Source: Adiantum capillus-veneris (lineage: Eukaryota; Streptophyta; Polypodiopsida; Polypodiales; Pteridaceae). From it: a DNA stretch of 64,000 nt. The position numbers were made by a program, and so were the translations under genes. Location of the stretch: positions 98,118,036 to 98,182,035 of the forward strand of contig CM043947.1 of the NCBI GenBank assembly GCA_014529385.2, written 5' to 3'. Shown here in pieces: positions 8,834 through 19,690 of the stretch (positions are counted from its first letter, which is position 1; each line of letters opens with the position of its first letter). The notes under the pieces were generated by a model that saw only the letters and a list, made by a program, of their open reading frames with translations, was not told the DNA's origin and made no database searches.

Positions 8834-11829
8834 TCAGAAGTTGTACCACTCTAGTCACATAGTAGCACTTACATTCACGATAAGCAGTAAAACTTTCACT
8901 CATAACTTTTATGTCCTCCCTCATCAGCTTTTCAAACTCACTTTAGGATGCGACTGGTTACTCCAACACCAGGCTAGATTAGATATCTCCTCACAATCTT
9001 TGGTCTTCCCTAACAGTTTGCCCATTCCCTTTCTGCAAATGACAACTGTCCCGTCACATTTCAACAATGCACAATTCGTAGAAGAAGACACAACCAGCCG
9101 CACTCAACAACTCTGAAATCTCTTAAGCCAATTCCCTCCTCTCTTCCAGAAACCACTCCTTACCCCTCAGGTCAACTTGCCTATTTCCCACTCCATCCAC
9201 ACAACTGAGATACAGCCCATCAAGATGCCTAGGCGGCGTCAGTCTCCGAAAGAAATCCAGATCATCCAAGATGCAGTGGAGGACATGTTGCAGAAAGGTG
9301 TCATCATCCCTTCTTCTAGCTCTTGGTCTTCAGAACCCCATTTGGTGAAAAAAGACGATGGCAGCTACAGATTCTGCATCGATTTCAGGCCTTTGAATGC
9401 TGTTACAGAGCACGATGTTTACCCACTGCCTCGCCTCGATGATCTTTTAGATGAATTGGGTGAATCAAAATATTTTACATCATTAGATTTGGCATCAGGT
9501 TACTGGCAAATACCTTTAAATCCTCAACATGCTCACAAGACTGCTTTCAGAACCCCAAGGGGTCTTTTTCAGTTCACACGCATGCCTTTCGGCCTCAGCG
9601 ACGCAGGAAGCACATTCCAGAGAATGGCCAACAACATTTTCGAAGACTTGATCCAGCAAAAAGTCTTATTAGTCTATCTGGACGACATTTTGGTCCACAC
9701 CAAAACATGGCAGGAACATCTCCTAGTGCTACATGAGGTCTTGTCAAGAATTCAAAAATACAATTTGCAATTACAATTTAAAAAGTGCAGATGGGGTGCT
9801 ACACAGCTCAAATTCCTTGGGTTTGTCATTTCGGGTAACGGCATACGAATCGATCCAGAGAAAGTGGCTGCCATACAGCAATTTCCCAGGCCTACTTCAA
9901 TAAAAACACTTCAAGATTTTTTAGGTATGGTCAACTTTTCTCTCCAATTTGTACCTCATTTGGCCACGATCTCTTCTCCACTCAGACAGCTGCTACACAA
10001 AGACACACCTTTCAATTGGACGACACACTGTGAGCAAAGTTTTTCCCAATTAAAACAGCTAATTCAACAGTCCACAACCCTGATGTTTCCCGACTTCTCT
10101 AAACCTTTTGTGCTACAAACTGATGCTTCTAATACAGGTGTTGGTGCTGTTGTACTTCAACAACACGAGTCCGCCCACTGGCGTCCAATCTCCTTTATCA
10201 GCAGAGGCCTCACAAAAGCAGAAAAAAATTACTCCACCACTGAGAAGGAGCTTCTCCCCATAGTCTGGGCATTCGCCAAGCTACATCCTTTTACCTACAT
10301 GGTACAAATGTCACTGTTCAGACCGACCACCAGCCACTATTGGGAATGCTCAAGAAGAGTCATCCTCCGGGTCGCCTCTACCGTTGGGTACTAGCTTTAC
10401 AGGAATATACTTTCACTCTACAATACTTTAAAGGGAAACACAATACTACAGCCGATAGCCTGTCTCGAGTACCCCACATCCAGAATACCCAATCTCACAC
10501 ATCTTCTTACACTCTTCCTCACACCTTTCAGGACCTGCCTTTTAACACAGATCAGCTCACTCAGGTTCAACAACACGACCCCCAAATTCAAAGCCTTCTG
10601 CTCAAACTTCGCTCCAACCCTTTTCGCCCCTTAAGTCGTTCATACCTCATCCAAAACAACACCCTCTATTACATCAACACTTCTCACCAGCCCCGCCTAT
10701 ATGTCCCAAAGGCCCTCCAACATACCCTCATCACTTATTTTCACGCTCACCCACTATTCGGCCATCTAGGATTGCATAGAGTCCTCCACAATCTCCGCAC
10801 CCATTTTTTCTGGCTCGAATGCGACAAGCTGTATCTGACACGCTCAGGCATTGCATTACATGCCAACAGGTAAAAAGCCCAACACAGGAACTAGGACACT
10901 TATCCCCAATTACGGTGGACCGCCCGTTCCAGCTAGTTGGCTGGGATATCATGGGCCCATTTCCCCCAACCATCAACGGCAACAGGTACATAATCGTCGC
11001 CACTGAGTACTTAACCCGTTGGTGTGAGGCAGCACCCATCCTAGATGCGACCGCGCCAACCGTCGCTCATTTCCTGCTTCACAACATTCTCATGCGCCAC
11101 ACATGTCCCGAAGCTATCCTCTCCGACCAAGGACGCCAATTTGTCAGTGATACGCTGCAAATACTCTCACAATGCTTAGGAGTCACACAAAACTTCACCT
11201 CCCCTTATCATCCACAAGCAAACGATCTCACGGAGCGCCTCAACCGCACTATCAAGCAGATGATTGCCATGTATGTGGACCCATTGCACCAGCACTGGGA
11301 TACCATCTTACCCTACGCCTTACATGCTTACAACACCTCTGTACAAGCCTCAACCCGCATCAGCCCTTTTCGAGCCTTGTACAGACGGGATCCTGTCTTT
11401 CCCCCCGATCTCACAACAGTCCTAAAAACTCATAGCTCTAAAGATGCCTTGGATTGGTACAACCATTTGTCACACAGTATCCCTCTCATCCGCTCAGCCC
11501 TCCTCCGCAACCTACAAACAGCGCAGGGACGTCAAAAATGCCACCACGACCTACAGCACCCACAACAATCCTACAATCCCGGAGACCTGGTCATGCTCTA
11601 CTTCCCACTGCGCCGTCCAGGTTTGAGCGAATCCCTCATGCACAGGTGGCTCGGCCCCTACCGCATCACCCACCAAATCAAGCCCACAACCTATCAACTT
11701 CTACGCCTCTCCAATCTCAGCAAAACCTCTGCTCACATTAGCCGTCTCAAGCCTTATTATCCACCCCTACCCAATCCAGCTCTTTCGCCTCAATCTTTAT
11801 CTCACGGCACACAAGCCGACACTGGCTAG
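8834..11829 (+). pseudogene. Ty3/gypsy pol: protease end, RT, RNase H, integrase
   Basis: 5'-truncated polyprotein. 8841-9113: retropepsin C-terminus (LTLGCDWLLQHQARLD). A TGA at 9114-9116 is the only interruption before the RT, which is in the same frame. RT: FTSLDLASGYWQ (first catalytic Asp), MPFGLSDAGSTFQR, VYLDDILV. RNase H: LQTDAS and STTEKELL. A frameshift near 10305 moves the reading to the frame ending RWVLALQEYTFTLQYFKGKH. A second shift near 10815 separates HPLFGHLG from HCITCQQVK of the integrase HHCC finger. The DDE core is present (WDIMGP, LSDQGRQF, TERLNRT), followed by the GPY motif WLGPYRI near the C terminus. No chromodomain is seen. Gag and the 5' LTR are absent. One stop and two frameshifts disable it, but the integrase frame (10819-11829) is long and clean. 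Confidence 0.9.
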
Positions 11830-11867
11830 TCATATCGGATTACTTGTACCTCCGTGGGAGGGGGAAG

Positions 11868-12044
11868 TGTCATGTACTGACCGGAGAGGAGAAGCCCACC
11901 TGGCATGTCTTCTTGCCATAATGTAACCAACCCAGTCTTGGCGTACTAGGGGTTGTGGCCATATAACAGCCAAACCATCTAATGAAAGAGGAGAGCGTGT
12001 TCGAGTCTTCTAGGGTGTGTTCTCTCTTGCACAGGCACGCTACA
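11868..12044 (+). mobile_element. 3' LTR of the gypsy element (177 bp)
   Basis: A purine tract (GTGGGAGGGGGAAG) precedes TGTCATGTACTGACC. The LTR ends ...GGCACGCTACA, giving canonical TG...CA ends. It lies 38 bases after the integrase stop. The partner 5' LTR is absent, so the length rests on the polypurine tract and the CA end only. Confidence 0.7.
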
Positions 12045-13755
12045 ATATATATTAATTTGATCTTCATCATAAATCATACACAGTCGAAACAAAACAAAAA
12101 AAAAAAGAGTTTAAGAGATATGACTTTGATGTAACGCGATCTACATGTATGAAAATATATGTGATATATATAAAGAGTACGTTTAGAGATCAATCAATTT
12201 ATCTAATTCATTCAGTATATGAATCGAATTAAAGGCGATGTAAATGCAGTATGCTTAACTTTTAATCTATTTCTTTTACATAAATTGCATTTCATATGAT
12301 CCAAAAAAAGAATTTAAGAATTATGTAGCAAGAAGAATTGAAAACATTGTAATTTCAATATGCTTTACTTTTACTATAGTTTTTTTTACACAAATCAAAT
12401 TGCATATCATCCATGAAAAGTAAATTCAAGAATCATGCAATAAAAAACTCAACACACATCAATATAGAAATCTAAATAAATACAACATAATTAACTCTTG
12501 ATCTAAGTTCTTTTATGCCAATTGAATTGATTATAATGCATGAAAGGTAAATCAAATAATCATAACAAGAAGCTTAACACAAATAGATTCAAAAATATAA
12601 AAACTCATACCTTTCGATGATTTCAATTGAAAATAGTTATAACTTTTTAAAGAAATTACTTCTAGTGCAAAATTGAACAAATTTGTCATGGCCAACATCT
12701 TTGGAACACCTCAAAACCTTAAGAACGACTCTTCAAGCATTAAAATCCGAGTTTCGAGCAGAAACTTATGATGATTTTATGTTTTGCTGAAGTATAGTTT
12801 TTTGTTGCGCAGAGCCCTGCGAGGCAAAAAAAGCTCTATTTTTGTGAGAAAAAAACAATCACGCTCTGATACCATGTTGAGAAGGTAGAGAAAGAGAAGA
12901 ACAGAGAGATGATACGCAGAGAGTGCAACCCCAATGTGTATAGAATACGCACAGAAGATTGTATATATATATAGAGGGAACCCAGGGCTATATTTAGAGT
13001 AGCTTCACATATAAGCTCAACAGGTGGCCTCAAACGAGCACCTTTATTTTTGGCTTGACCCTTGCATAACACATATGAAACATCAATTGTTCTTTAGAAA
13101 AGTGTAAACAAAAAAATAAACAATAGAATTTGAATATAACTTACCTTGACTATTTATAGTACAAAAGACCAACTATTTAAAAAAGTTACAAATAAGATGG
13201 TATTTTCGTTTAGTTGTGTATACATATGCTCATAAAGTTATCCTTGAGACACATTGGGGTTTTAAGAGAGGAATACAAATATTTTTTTATCGCTCCAAGT
13301 CCTCCTCCTCCTTGTCCACAGACACATACATTTGATCGCTTGACTCTACATTAATCAAAACCAAATTAAAAAAATAAAAAACCAAAAACATCTGAAATAA
13401 TATGATTTTTCTAGACTTATCGTTTGTAGAGATCCGACTGCTGAGTCAAATTGCTCCCAAGGGATGTGATGGTTCTCTGACAACCATCGGCGAGTTTCAA
13501 TCTATGTGTGTCTCTCTCGAAACTTGACCATCTCTCTAGTTGGTCGAGTTAGAGTGATACTTTTCTAAGCTAGCAATAACAAAAGCAATTCATTAACTAA
13601 AACCTTTTTTGAACCCATTTACATAATTTAATTAAACCTATATATTTGTCCTTTCAAGCTGTTTTGCCTTCGAAACCATAGTGTGTGGGAGTTTGTCTGG
13701 CGCGAGCTTTACGTTGTTCTTTCTAGAATGAGTCCATTGCATCTTGTTTGCGCTT
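12045..13755 (-). repeat. 1.7-kb direct repeat, copy A (copia LTR/leader unit)
   Basis: Nearly identical to 22330-24036 in the same orientation. Both begin at an AT-rich (TA)n/TTAATTTGATC edge and end ...CCATTGCATCTTGTT(T/C)GCG. Inside is a minus-strand copia LTR with its primer site (listed separately) followed by about 800 bp of leader-like DNA. To the right of the LTR, DNA resembling the LTR start of the related element at 17 kb lies in the opposite orientation (13640-13730). No coding region is seen. The right edge abuts an unrelated CACTA-like segment here and a copia gag gene in copy B, so both edges are recombination breakpoints. Confidence 0.7.
12863..13022 (-). mobile_element. Short copia LTR (148 bp) with initiator-Met primer site
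   Basis: On the minus strand the LTR starts TGTTGAGCTTATATG and ends CTTCTCAACA (plus 12875-13022). It is followed directly by TGGTATCAGAGC (plus 12863-12874), the standard primer site for initiator tRNA-Met. A TATATATATAGAGG stretch in the LTR could serve as a TATA element. An identical layout occurs at 23147-23306. Confidence 0.7.
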
Positions 13756-14195
13756 TTCTTGCATGGCCCACTTCCACTCCGCATATGCCATGTTGCCTCC
13801 ATGATAGCTTCTAATTGGATCTCTGACTAGGTTGGCTACTACGTGCCGTACATTCGACTACTTGTTTTTTTTTAAATATATAATTTAGCCCTCCAACCAC
13901 TATCAGAAAATTGCTCATTGGGGACGTCTTGAAATTGAGCATGCAATGTGTTCTTGATGTAGCATGCATGACCTGGCTATTGATCTATGCAATTTACAGA
14001 GCAATTTTTATACGTTGAGTGTTTAAGAATCTAAAGATTATGTCAAAACGCTCTCTCGTGTGTTGTCCCAAAGTCCACTTTTCCACCATACTTTACTCTA
14101 TAGTGATGCCCATGTGTGTCTCGCACGGGTGCGTTAGTATCATCATCCTCTACATCTAGGGCAGCATGCTCTGCAATAGAGGACTCCGCTCACCC
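13756..14195. repeat. Inverted repeat arm with a CACTA-type terminus
   Basis: This segment is the reverse complement of about 53505-53970, with only a few differences. At 13898 it contains CACTATCAGAAAATTGCTC, which closely resembles the terminal inverted repeat of plant CACTA transposons (CACTAxxAGAAAA...). The similarity between the arms continues about 140 bp outside that terminus, so the arm is a duplicated block and not simply two ends of one transposon. No coding frame is supported. Confidence 0.65.
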
Positions 14196-14700
14196 CCCCA
14201 CGTAAGGTATTGAGAAAGTCAAATGGTGGGCTCAGCGGGGTCGGGCGAGGGGGCGTCTGGTGAGTCCCTCTATGGCGAAGCTGGAGCCTCCATCTGTGTC
14301 TACTGTTGTGGCGTAAGAAGAGGGCGATGGAAGGACGCTGCAATTAGGCGCGCAGAGCACTGCCCCAAGGATTGACTCAGTGCTGAACGAACCAATTCCA
14401 GGGAGCTGTCGGGGTGAAGAAAAAACAACACACGTGTGCGGGCGGACGAGGGGGGTGGGGGGGGGGGACAACGGGTTGGGGCGGCTAAAGCGAGAGCATA
14501 GGTAGCGGCGGGAGGGGAGGGCGGGGGGGTAGGGGAAGGGGCAATGATGGGCAGGTAGCACGAGCGGGCAAGCAGGGGCAGAAGTGGTGGGCAGGCAACG
14601 CGGGGCAAGCAGGGCAGGGGAGGGGGAGGCACCGGGAAGCGCTTGGGGGGGGGCAGCGATGGCGCAATGAGGGCGAATAGCATCAGCAAGCACAAATTAC
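14196..14700. other. GC-rich, G-tract-rich island without recognisable gene
   Basis: About 500 bp, much richer in G and C than the rest of the window, with several G runs on the plus strand (near 14449-14468, 14520-14528, 14640-14655). Minus-strand frames of up to 153 codons are Pro/Ala/Ser/Leu-rich, as any GC-rich sequence would give. There are no domains and no conserved start. It begins where the CACTA-like arm stops at a C tract (about 14194). The partner arm at 53.5 kb stops at a G23 run, so homopolymers mark both junctions. Confidence 0.5.
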
Positions 14701-15640
14701 CTGCCAAGTCACATTTCTCCTATCCTAGCAAATACAATAATGAATACAAAGGTTCAATAAAGAGGTGTAAAGGCTATCGATTAGCTCATAATCAGAAGTG
14801 TCTTCGTGAATCTGCTATGTAGCTTGTCATCAATATTGCATCACCAAACATGTCTTCATGTTGTCATCAATATGAGATCACCAAACTTGCATTCATAAAT
14901 CTTTTATTGTCACCAAGTTTGTCTTCATGAAATCAATTCTTTGATCAATCCTACATAGGTCATAGACTCAAAAAACATGATCTTGAAAATTATTAGCATC
15001 GTTAGTGAAATAATTACGTTCACAATGCCATAAGAGATGGTTCGCGATGCCACTCTTTTGACCACATATATACGCACGACAACATATGGTACATAAAGTA
15101 TGAACGTAAAAGTACAAGATGCCTTGTTACTGATGCAAATGACATGTGTATATACTACATAAAATGACATTTATCAATGAGTATCATCAAAGTCTTAACA
15201 AAAGATCATTATTGTATCAATAAAAATGAATAAATCATCATGGTATCAACGAAAAGCATCGTAGAATAATCATTGTATCAACGAAACAACATTATGGTAT
15301 CACCGAGAATAACCATGGTATCAATGAAATATCATCATGGTATCAATGAAAATCACCATGACCAAAGTACTAACAAAACATCATCATGGTACCATTAAAA
15401 TCACTATGGTATCAACGAGAGATTATCAATAAAATGACGTAAATTATATCTCTAGAAGAATAACTATACGAGAATCAATGAGCGAGTATATCATATAACA
15501 AAAGATCATGTACCAACAGTAGCTCAATAGAATTTGGACGATCATCAACGGATCGACTGAATCGGAACGATATGTAATTGGCTTCTGCAGAAAAGTTACG
15601 TTAGTAAGAAATATATGATGGATGAAGAGAAAATATAATT
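14701..15640. repeat. AT-rich DNA with short degenerate repeats (ATCATGGTATCAA)
   Basis: No gene is supported. From about 15180 to 15430 the motif ATCATGGTATCAAYGAAA recurs irregularly about every 25-35 bp. It resembles parts of the 90-bp array at 19690-21830. Orientation and position suggest the interior of the minus-strand copia element whose leader repeats follow to the right. Confidence 0.4.
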
Positions 15641-15644
15641 GAGA

Positions 15645-16829
15645 AGTTTTCAATTATAAGAAAAATCAAAAGCAAAAAGTAAATTTTGCTTTTCAAACAT
15701 ATTCGCAGTCCGAGAACGATAACCCAGAGTTGGTGCAGAATTTAGAGAAAGTTTCTTCTGCAAAGTTGTACACCACATCGATTCCGATGGCTCAAGGAAA
15801 TAGTTTTTGCAAAATCGTTTACAATTAGGAGAAAAATCAAAAAACAAAAAACGAAAGTTACTTTTCAGGCATGTACGCAGTCCGCAAACGATAACTCAGA
15901 ATCAGTGCAGAATTTGAAAAAACTTTCTTCTGCAAAGTTATAGACCACATTGATTTCAGTGTCTTCGCGGGCTGTTTCTGCAAAATCATTTTCAATTAGG
16001 AGAAAAATCAAAAACAAAAAATGTAAGCTGCTTTTCGGGCATATACGCAGTCCGCGAAGGATAACTCAAAATTGGTGCAGAATTTGAAAAAACTTTCTTC
16101 ACGCCTAGTTTATGCAAAATTGTTTTCAATCAGGAGAAAAATCAAAAACAAAAAGCGAAGTTGCTTTTCAGACATGCACGCAGTCCGCGAACGATAACCC
16201 AAAATCGGTGCAGAATTTGGAAAATTTTTCTTCTACAAAGTTGTAGACCACATCGATTCCGGTGGCTTGCATGACCTGTTTCTGCAAAATTGTTTTCAAT
16301 TAGGAGAAAAATAAAAAACAAAAAATGGAAGTTGCTTTTCGGGTATGTACGCAGTCCGCGAACGATAGCTCAAAATTGGTGCAGAATTTGGAAACAAGGT
16401 CTTCTACAAAGTTGTAGACCACATTGATTCCGATACCTCACGCCGCTAGTTTCTGCAAAATCGTTTTCAATCGGGAGAAAAATAAAAAACAAAAAGCGAA
16501 GTTGCTTTTTAGGCGGACTGCGATAACTCAAAATTGGTGAAGAATTTGGAAGTACTTTCTTCTGCAAAATTAAAGACCACATCAATTTCACTACCTCTCT
16601 CAGGTAGTTTTTGCAAAAGCGTTTTCAATAAGGAGAAAAATAAATAACAAAAAGCAAAGTTGCTTTTGAGGCATGCACGCAGTCCGCGAACTATAACTCA
16701 AAGTTGGTGCAGAATTTGGAAAAACTTTCTTGTGCAAAGTTGTAGACCACATCGTTCCCGGTGCTTTCAATAGATAGTTTTTGTAAAATCGTTTTCAATT
16801 AGGAGAAAAAACAAAAATAAAAACGTCCT
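15645..16829 (-). repeat. About seven tandem ~170-bp repeats in a copia leader
   Basis: The unit includes GCTTTTCRGGCATGYACGCAG, CCGCGAACGATAACTCA, GGTGCAGAATTTGGAAAAAC, TTCTGCAAAGTTGTAGACC and TGCAAAATCGTTTTCAAT. It recurs from 15645 to 16800 about every 160-180 bp, with some units shortened. The array ends at the primer site of a minus-strand copia LTR (16830-16841), so it occupies the position of the 5' untranslated leader. Frames such as 15650-15847 are by-products and lack family features. Confidence 0.75.
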
Positions 16830-17078
16830 GCTTTGATACCATGTTGAGAGAGAAAGAGAGAGCATAGAAATAGAACCCCAAAGTGTGTAGAATACACACA
16901 TGAGATGATGTATATATAGAGGGGACATGGGTGCCATATATAGAGAAGCCATATATTGAGTAGCTTCACATATAAGCTCAACATAGACAACAACGCGAGA
17001 CCCGCGCGAGACAAACTCCCACGCACTATGGCTTAAGAGGCAAGGGAGCTTGGAAGGATAAATATGTAAAGCTTAACA
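16830..17078 (-). mobile_element. Copia LTR bounded by both primer site and polypurine tract
   Basis: Minus strand: TGTTAAGCTTTACATATT ... CTCTCTCAACA (plus 16842-17078), followed by TGGTATCAAAGC (plus 16830-16841), an initiator-Met primer site with one change. Immediately upstream, on the right in plus coordinates, is TTTGTTTGAGAGGGGT (about 17079-17095), the polypurine tract that normally precedes a 3' LTR. An LTR with a primer site on one side and a polypurine tract on the other belongs to two elements at once. An internal TGTTGAGC at 16983 is an alternative LTR start that would give about 142 bp. Confidence 0.55.
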
Positions 17079-17280
17079 ACCCCTCTCAAACAAGGGTCCC
17101 TAACCATATATTGAGTAGCTTCCCATATAAGCTCAACACAGACAACAACGCGAGACCCACGCAAGACAAACTCCCACGCACTATGGCTTAGGAGGCAAGG
17201 GAGCTTGGAAGGATAAATATGTAAAGCTTAACATATAAGCTTAACAACCCCTCTCAAAGAAGGGTCCCTAACTATGGATG
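16947..17280 (-). repeat. Tandem duplication of LTR start plus polypurine tract (~160 bp)
   Basis: CCATATATTGAGTAGCTTC through CAAGGGTCCCTAAC occurs at 16947-17104 and again at 17105-17275 with few differences. The unit spans the first part of the LTR and the polypurine tract. It therefore arose by local duplication or strand slippage during reverse transcription. Confidence 0.65.
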
Positions 17281-17806
17281 AAAAAAACCCTTAGGGACTC
17301 AAGGAAAAAACCCACTGCCCTATATATACCCATCGTTATATTAATATATTTGTCAATTTATAAATATGCTTTATAAGGATTTACATCACTCCTATTATTT
17401 GAAATGATAGCCTCAAAGGCTCAATGAAATGATTTTATGAACTCTTTTGCAAATACTTTAAAGCATGCTTTGGATCATCTTTCACTTTGATAAGCATATA
17501 CTATCTCTGAGATACTTCACTTTGTCTTTGAGTTATGTATAATTTGTCAATATCACAAAATCAAAGAGCACAATATGAAAATCATATCAATGTTAGAAAA
17601 ATACACTGACATAATTTCTTTGGAGATGATTTCTACCACTTCAATCAAGATTAAACTCATGTATATATTATACATGAGTAACCACTACCACGTTCATAGC
17701 CGCGGTTATTGCTGCCCCCGAAAATTTTTCTCTCTCCTTTTTTTTGTTTTTTCGCAGCAATGTTAGCGGTTATAGACAACTCCTCTTATATTGTTCACAT
17801 ATAAGC
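17225..17806 (-). mobile_element. 3' untranslated end of a copia element, copy 1
   Basis: CAACCCCTCTCAAAGAAGG... to about 17690 is directly repeated at 19137-19570. On the minus strand it reads toward the polypurine tract, with a text (TTTTCATCCATAGTTAGGGA) similar to the 3' end of the intact copia at 44840-44875. No coding frame is seen. A near-perfect palindrome (CTCATGTATA tatt ATACATGAG) lies at about 17657-17679. The junction AAGC-TTAA-CAACCCC near 17236-17246 is an unoccupied version of the site filled by the transposon at 17811. Confidence 0.55.
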
Positions 17807-17810
17807 TTAA

Positions 17811-19132
17811 CACTAGGTTGGCAATGGGACACTTTTATGTCCTGTTAAGTGACCATTTTCCTTGAATTATGTCAAGAGTTTCAAAATGGATTTTGAGGTG
17901 CTATCTATCTAGAAAGTTGTCTCATGAGCTGAAAAAAACTTGACATTTTTTTGGAATATCAATTCCATCTTTAACCTTGTCCTTGCACAACATTTCACAA
18001 CCTAAACTGTGTGACAAAACGGGTCCTGTTTTTGGCTTTTTTTCACTTTTTTGCAACTATACCACTCTAGAATTCATGTTTGTGAGGTCTATAATGCTAG
18101 AGAACTATCTTTAGTAGTCCTCAACATGTCCTGATGCTTCTAGGGAGAAATAAATGTTAAAGTTGTAGGTTATGACCAAATTACAAAAATTGTCAAATTC
18201 TGTTTTTTAGCCAATTTTTGCTCTTCTATGATTTTTTTGGTGGCTTTCATGATATCCAAATGTAATTTTGATTTTCTATGTCCCATATTGTGACATAAAG
18301 ATAATATTCCTTGAGTTTTTGGGCACCTAATACCCTATTTTTCATAGTACACAACGATGGTTGGTTTTTTCTATTATAGAAGAAAACAAAACATTCTAGT
18401 ATATCAAGTATAGCTTTTTTAATATTTCTAGTTTCTTGTGACAACTATATGCATTTTGTAGGTAGTAACCATATCTTGTCATAAGGATCAAATTTGGCTA
18501 GATATTCAATAGTTTCTATGGGATTCTACAACTCATAATGTTGAACCCATTTTTTTCATGTTTGTTGTATTTAGCACTTCATCTTTGTCCCCAAGATTCC
18601 CCTTGGTAAGAGATGTATTATTCTTTTGACATTCTCCATGGCTCCTTATGAACCTAAAGGACAATAGGGAACTAAGAAAACATGCATATATTATTTGTAT
18701 TCAGTGTGTCTATAGAAACTTTGATGATAGGTTTGCAGAATGGTAAAAATTCAACTTTTTTGTACCTATTTCTTTTTGCAAAACAAAAAATAGTAAGTGA
18801 GAAGCAATCATATGTTCTAATCACCAACCCATTGAAGTTAACAAGGGAATTTATCTCAAGTCCTACAAAAATCCCTAATCTTGTTTTTATACAAAAAAAC
18901 GTAAGAAATGACTGTTTTGATGAAAATGTACTGGTCCATCAACTTTGGAGGCTTGGTGTGACCAAAAGATGAGAAATTTTACAAGTCTCTTATTTTTAAT
19001 ATGTGTAGTAGGCCTTGAACTATAACCTCATGAAAGGATTTTACAAAATGAGTGGATCTACTATGGTTTTGGAGGTTTTTTTCAAAACCCTGAAAGGACA
19101 CTTTTGTGTCCTGTTAGGTTACCAACCTAGTG
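17811..19132 (+). mobile_element. TTAA-flanked inverted-repeat DNA transposon, copy 1 (1,322 bp)
   Basis: The ends are perfect inverted repeats, CACTAGGTTGG ... CCAACCTAGTG, flanked on both sides by TTAA (17807-17810 and 19133-19136). A paralogous empty site in this window (about 17236-17246, AAGC-TTAA-CAACCCC) has a single TTAA, so TTAA is the duplicated target. Inside each end lies a hairpin-capable palindrome (17827-17842, GGACACTTTTATGTCC; 19096-19111, GGACACTTTTGTGTCC). TTAA duplication is known for piggyBac and Sola3 elements, whereas true CACTA elements make 3-bp duplications. No transposase is recognisable, so it is non-autonomous or degenerate. A second copy, inverted, is at 35883-37175. 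Confidence 0.85.
18682..18972 (+). CDS. 96-codon frame inside TTAA transposon copy 1, unknown
   Basis: ATG to TGA, 96 codons, beginning MHILFVFS and ending WRLGVTKR. The frame is intact in the second element copy (36043-36333). The two differ at 11 nucleotides by my count: 6 amino-acid changes and 5 silent. That ratio does not prove selection, and at this divergence an open frame could persist by chance. No family is recognised; it is hydrophobic at the N terminus and basic overall. It is listed because it is the longest frame common to both copies. Confidence 0.25.
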   Translation: MHILFVFSVSIETLMIGLQNGKNSTFLYLFLFAKQKIVSEKQSYVLITNPLKLTREFISSPTKIPNLVFIQKNVRNDCFDENVLVHQLWRLGVTKR

Positions 19133-19136
19133 TTAA

Positions 19137-19690
19137 CAACCCCTATCAAACAAGGGTCCCTAACTATGGATGAAAATAAACCTTGGGGGCTCAAGGAAAA
19201 AACCCACAGCCCTATATACCCATCGTTATAGTAATATATTTTTAAATTTATAAAAATGCTTTATAAGGAGTTACATCACTACTATTATTTGAAACAATAG
19301 CCTCAAAGGCTCAATGAAATGATTTTATAAACTCTTTTGCAAATACTTTAAATAATTCTTTGGATCATCCTTAACTTCGATAAACATATACTATCTTTGA
19401 GATACTTCACTTTGTCTTTGAGTTATGTATAATTTGTCAATATCACAAAATCAAAGAGCACAAGGTGAAAATCATATCAATGTCAGACCAATACATTGAC
19501 ATAATTTCTTTGGAGATGATTTGTGCCACTTCAATCAAGATTAAACTCATGTGTATATTATACAATCTTGTTAACATCAAATACTATGTAATATGTGCAC
19601 ATATATACAAAACCGGTACTCAAATTTTACCATGGGAATCTATTATTTGTATGGACTCTATTCAATGTAAGTTTTCTTGATCATAAATTA
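19137..19690 (-). mobile_element. 3' untranslated end of a copia element, copy 2
   Basis: Directly repeats 17241-17690 with scattered differences, starting CAACCCCTATCAAACAAGGG, until about 19570. The TTAA transposon to the left sits at the boundary between this polypurine/3' region and an LTR start (CACATATAAGC-TTAA). Beyond 19570 the DNA is AT-rich without a supported gene. Confidence 0.5.

Noticed and set aside
14143-14707. Minus-strand Pro/Ala-rich genes in the GC-rich island
   Set aside because: Three overlapping frames are all open, as expected from GC-rich DNA; no conserved residues or splice logic.
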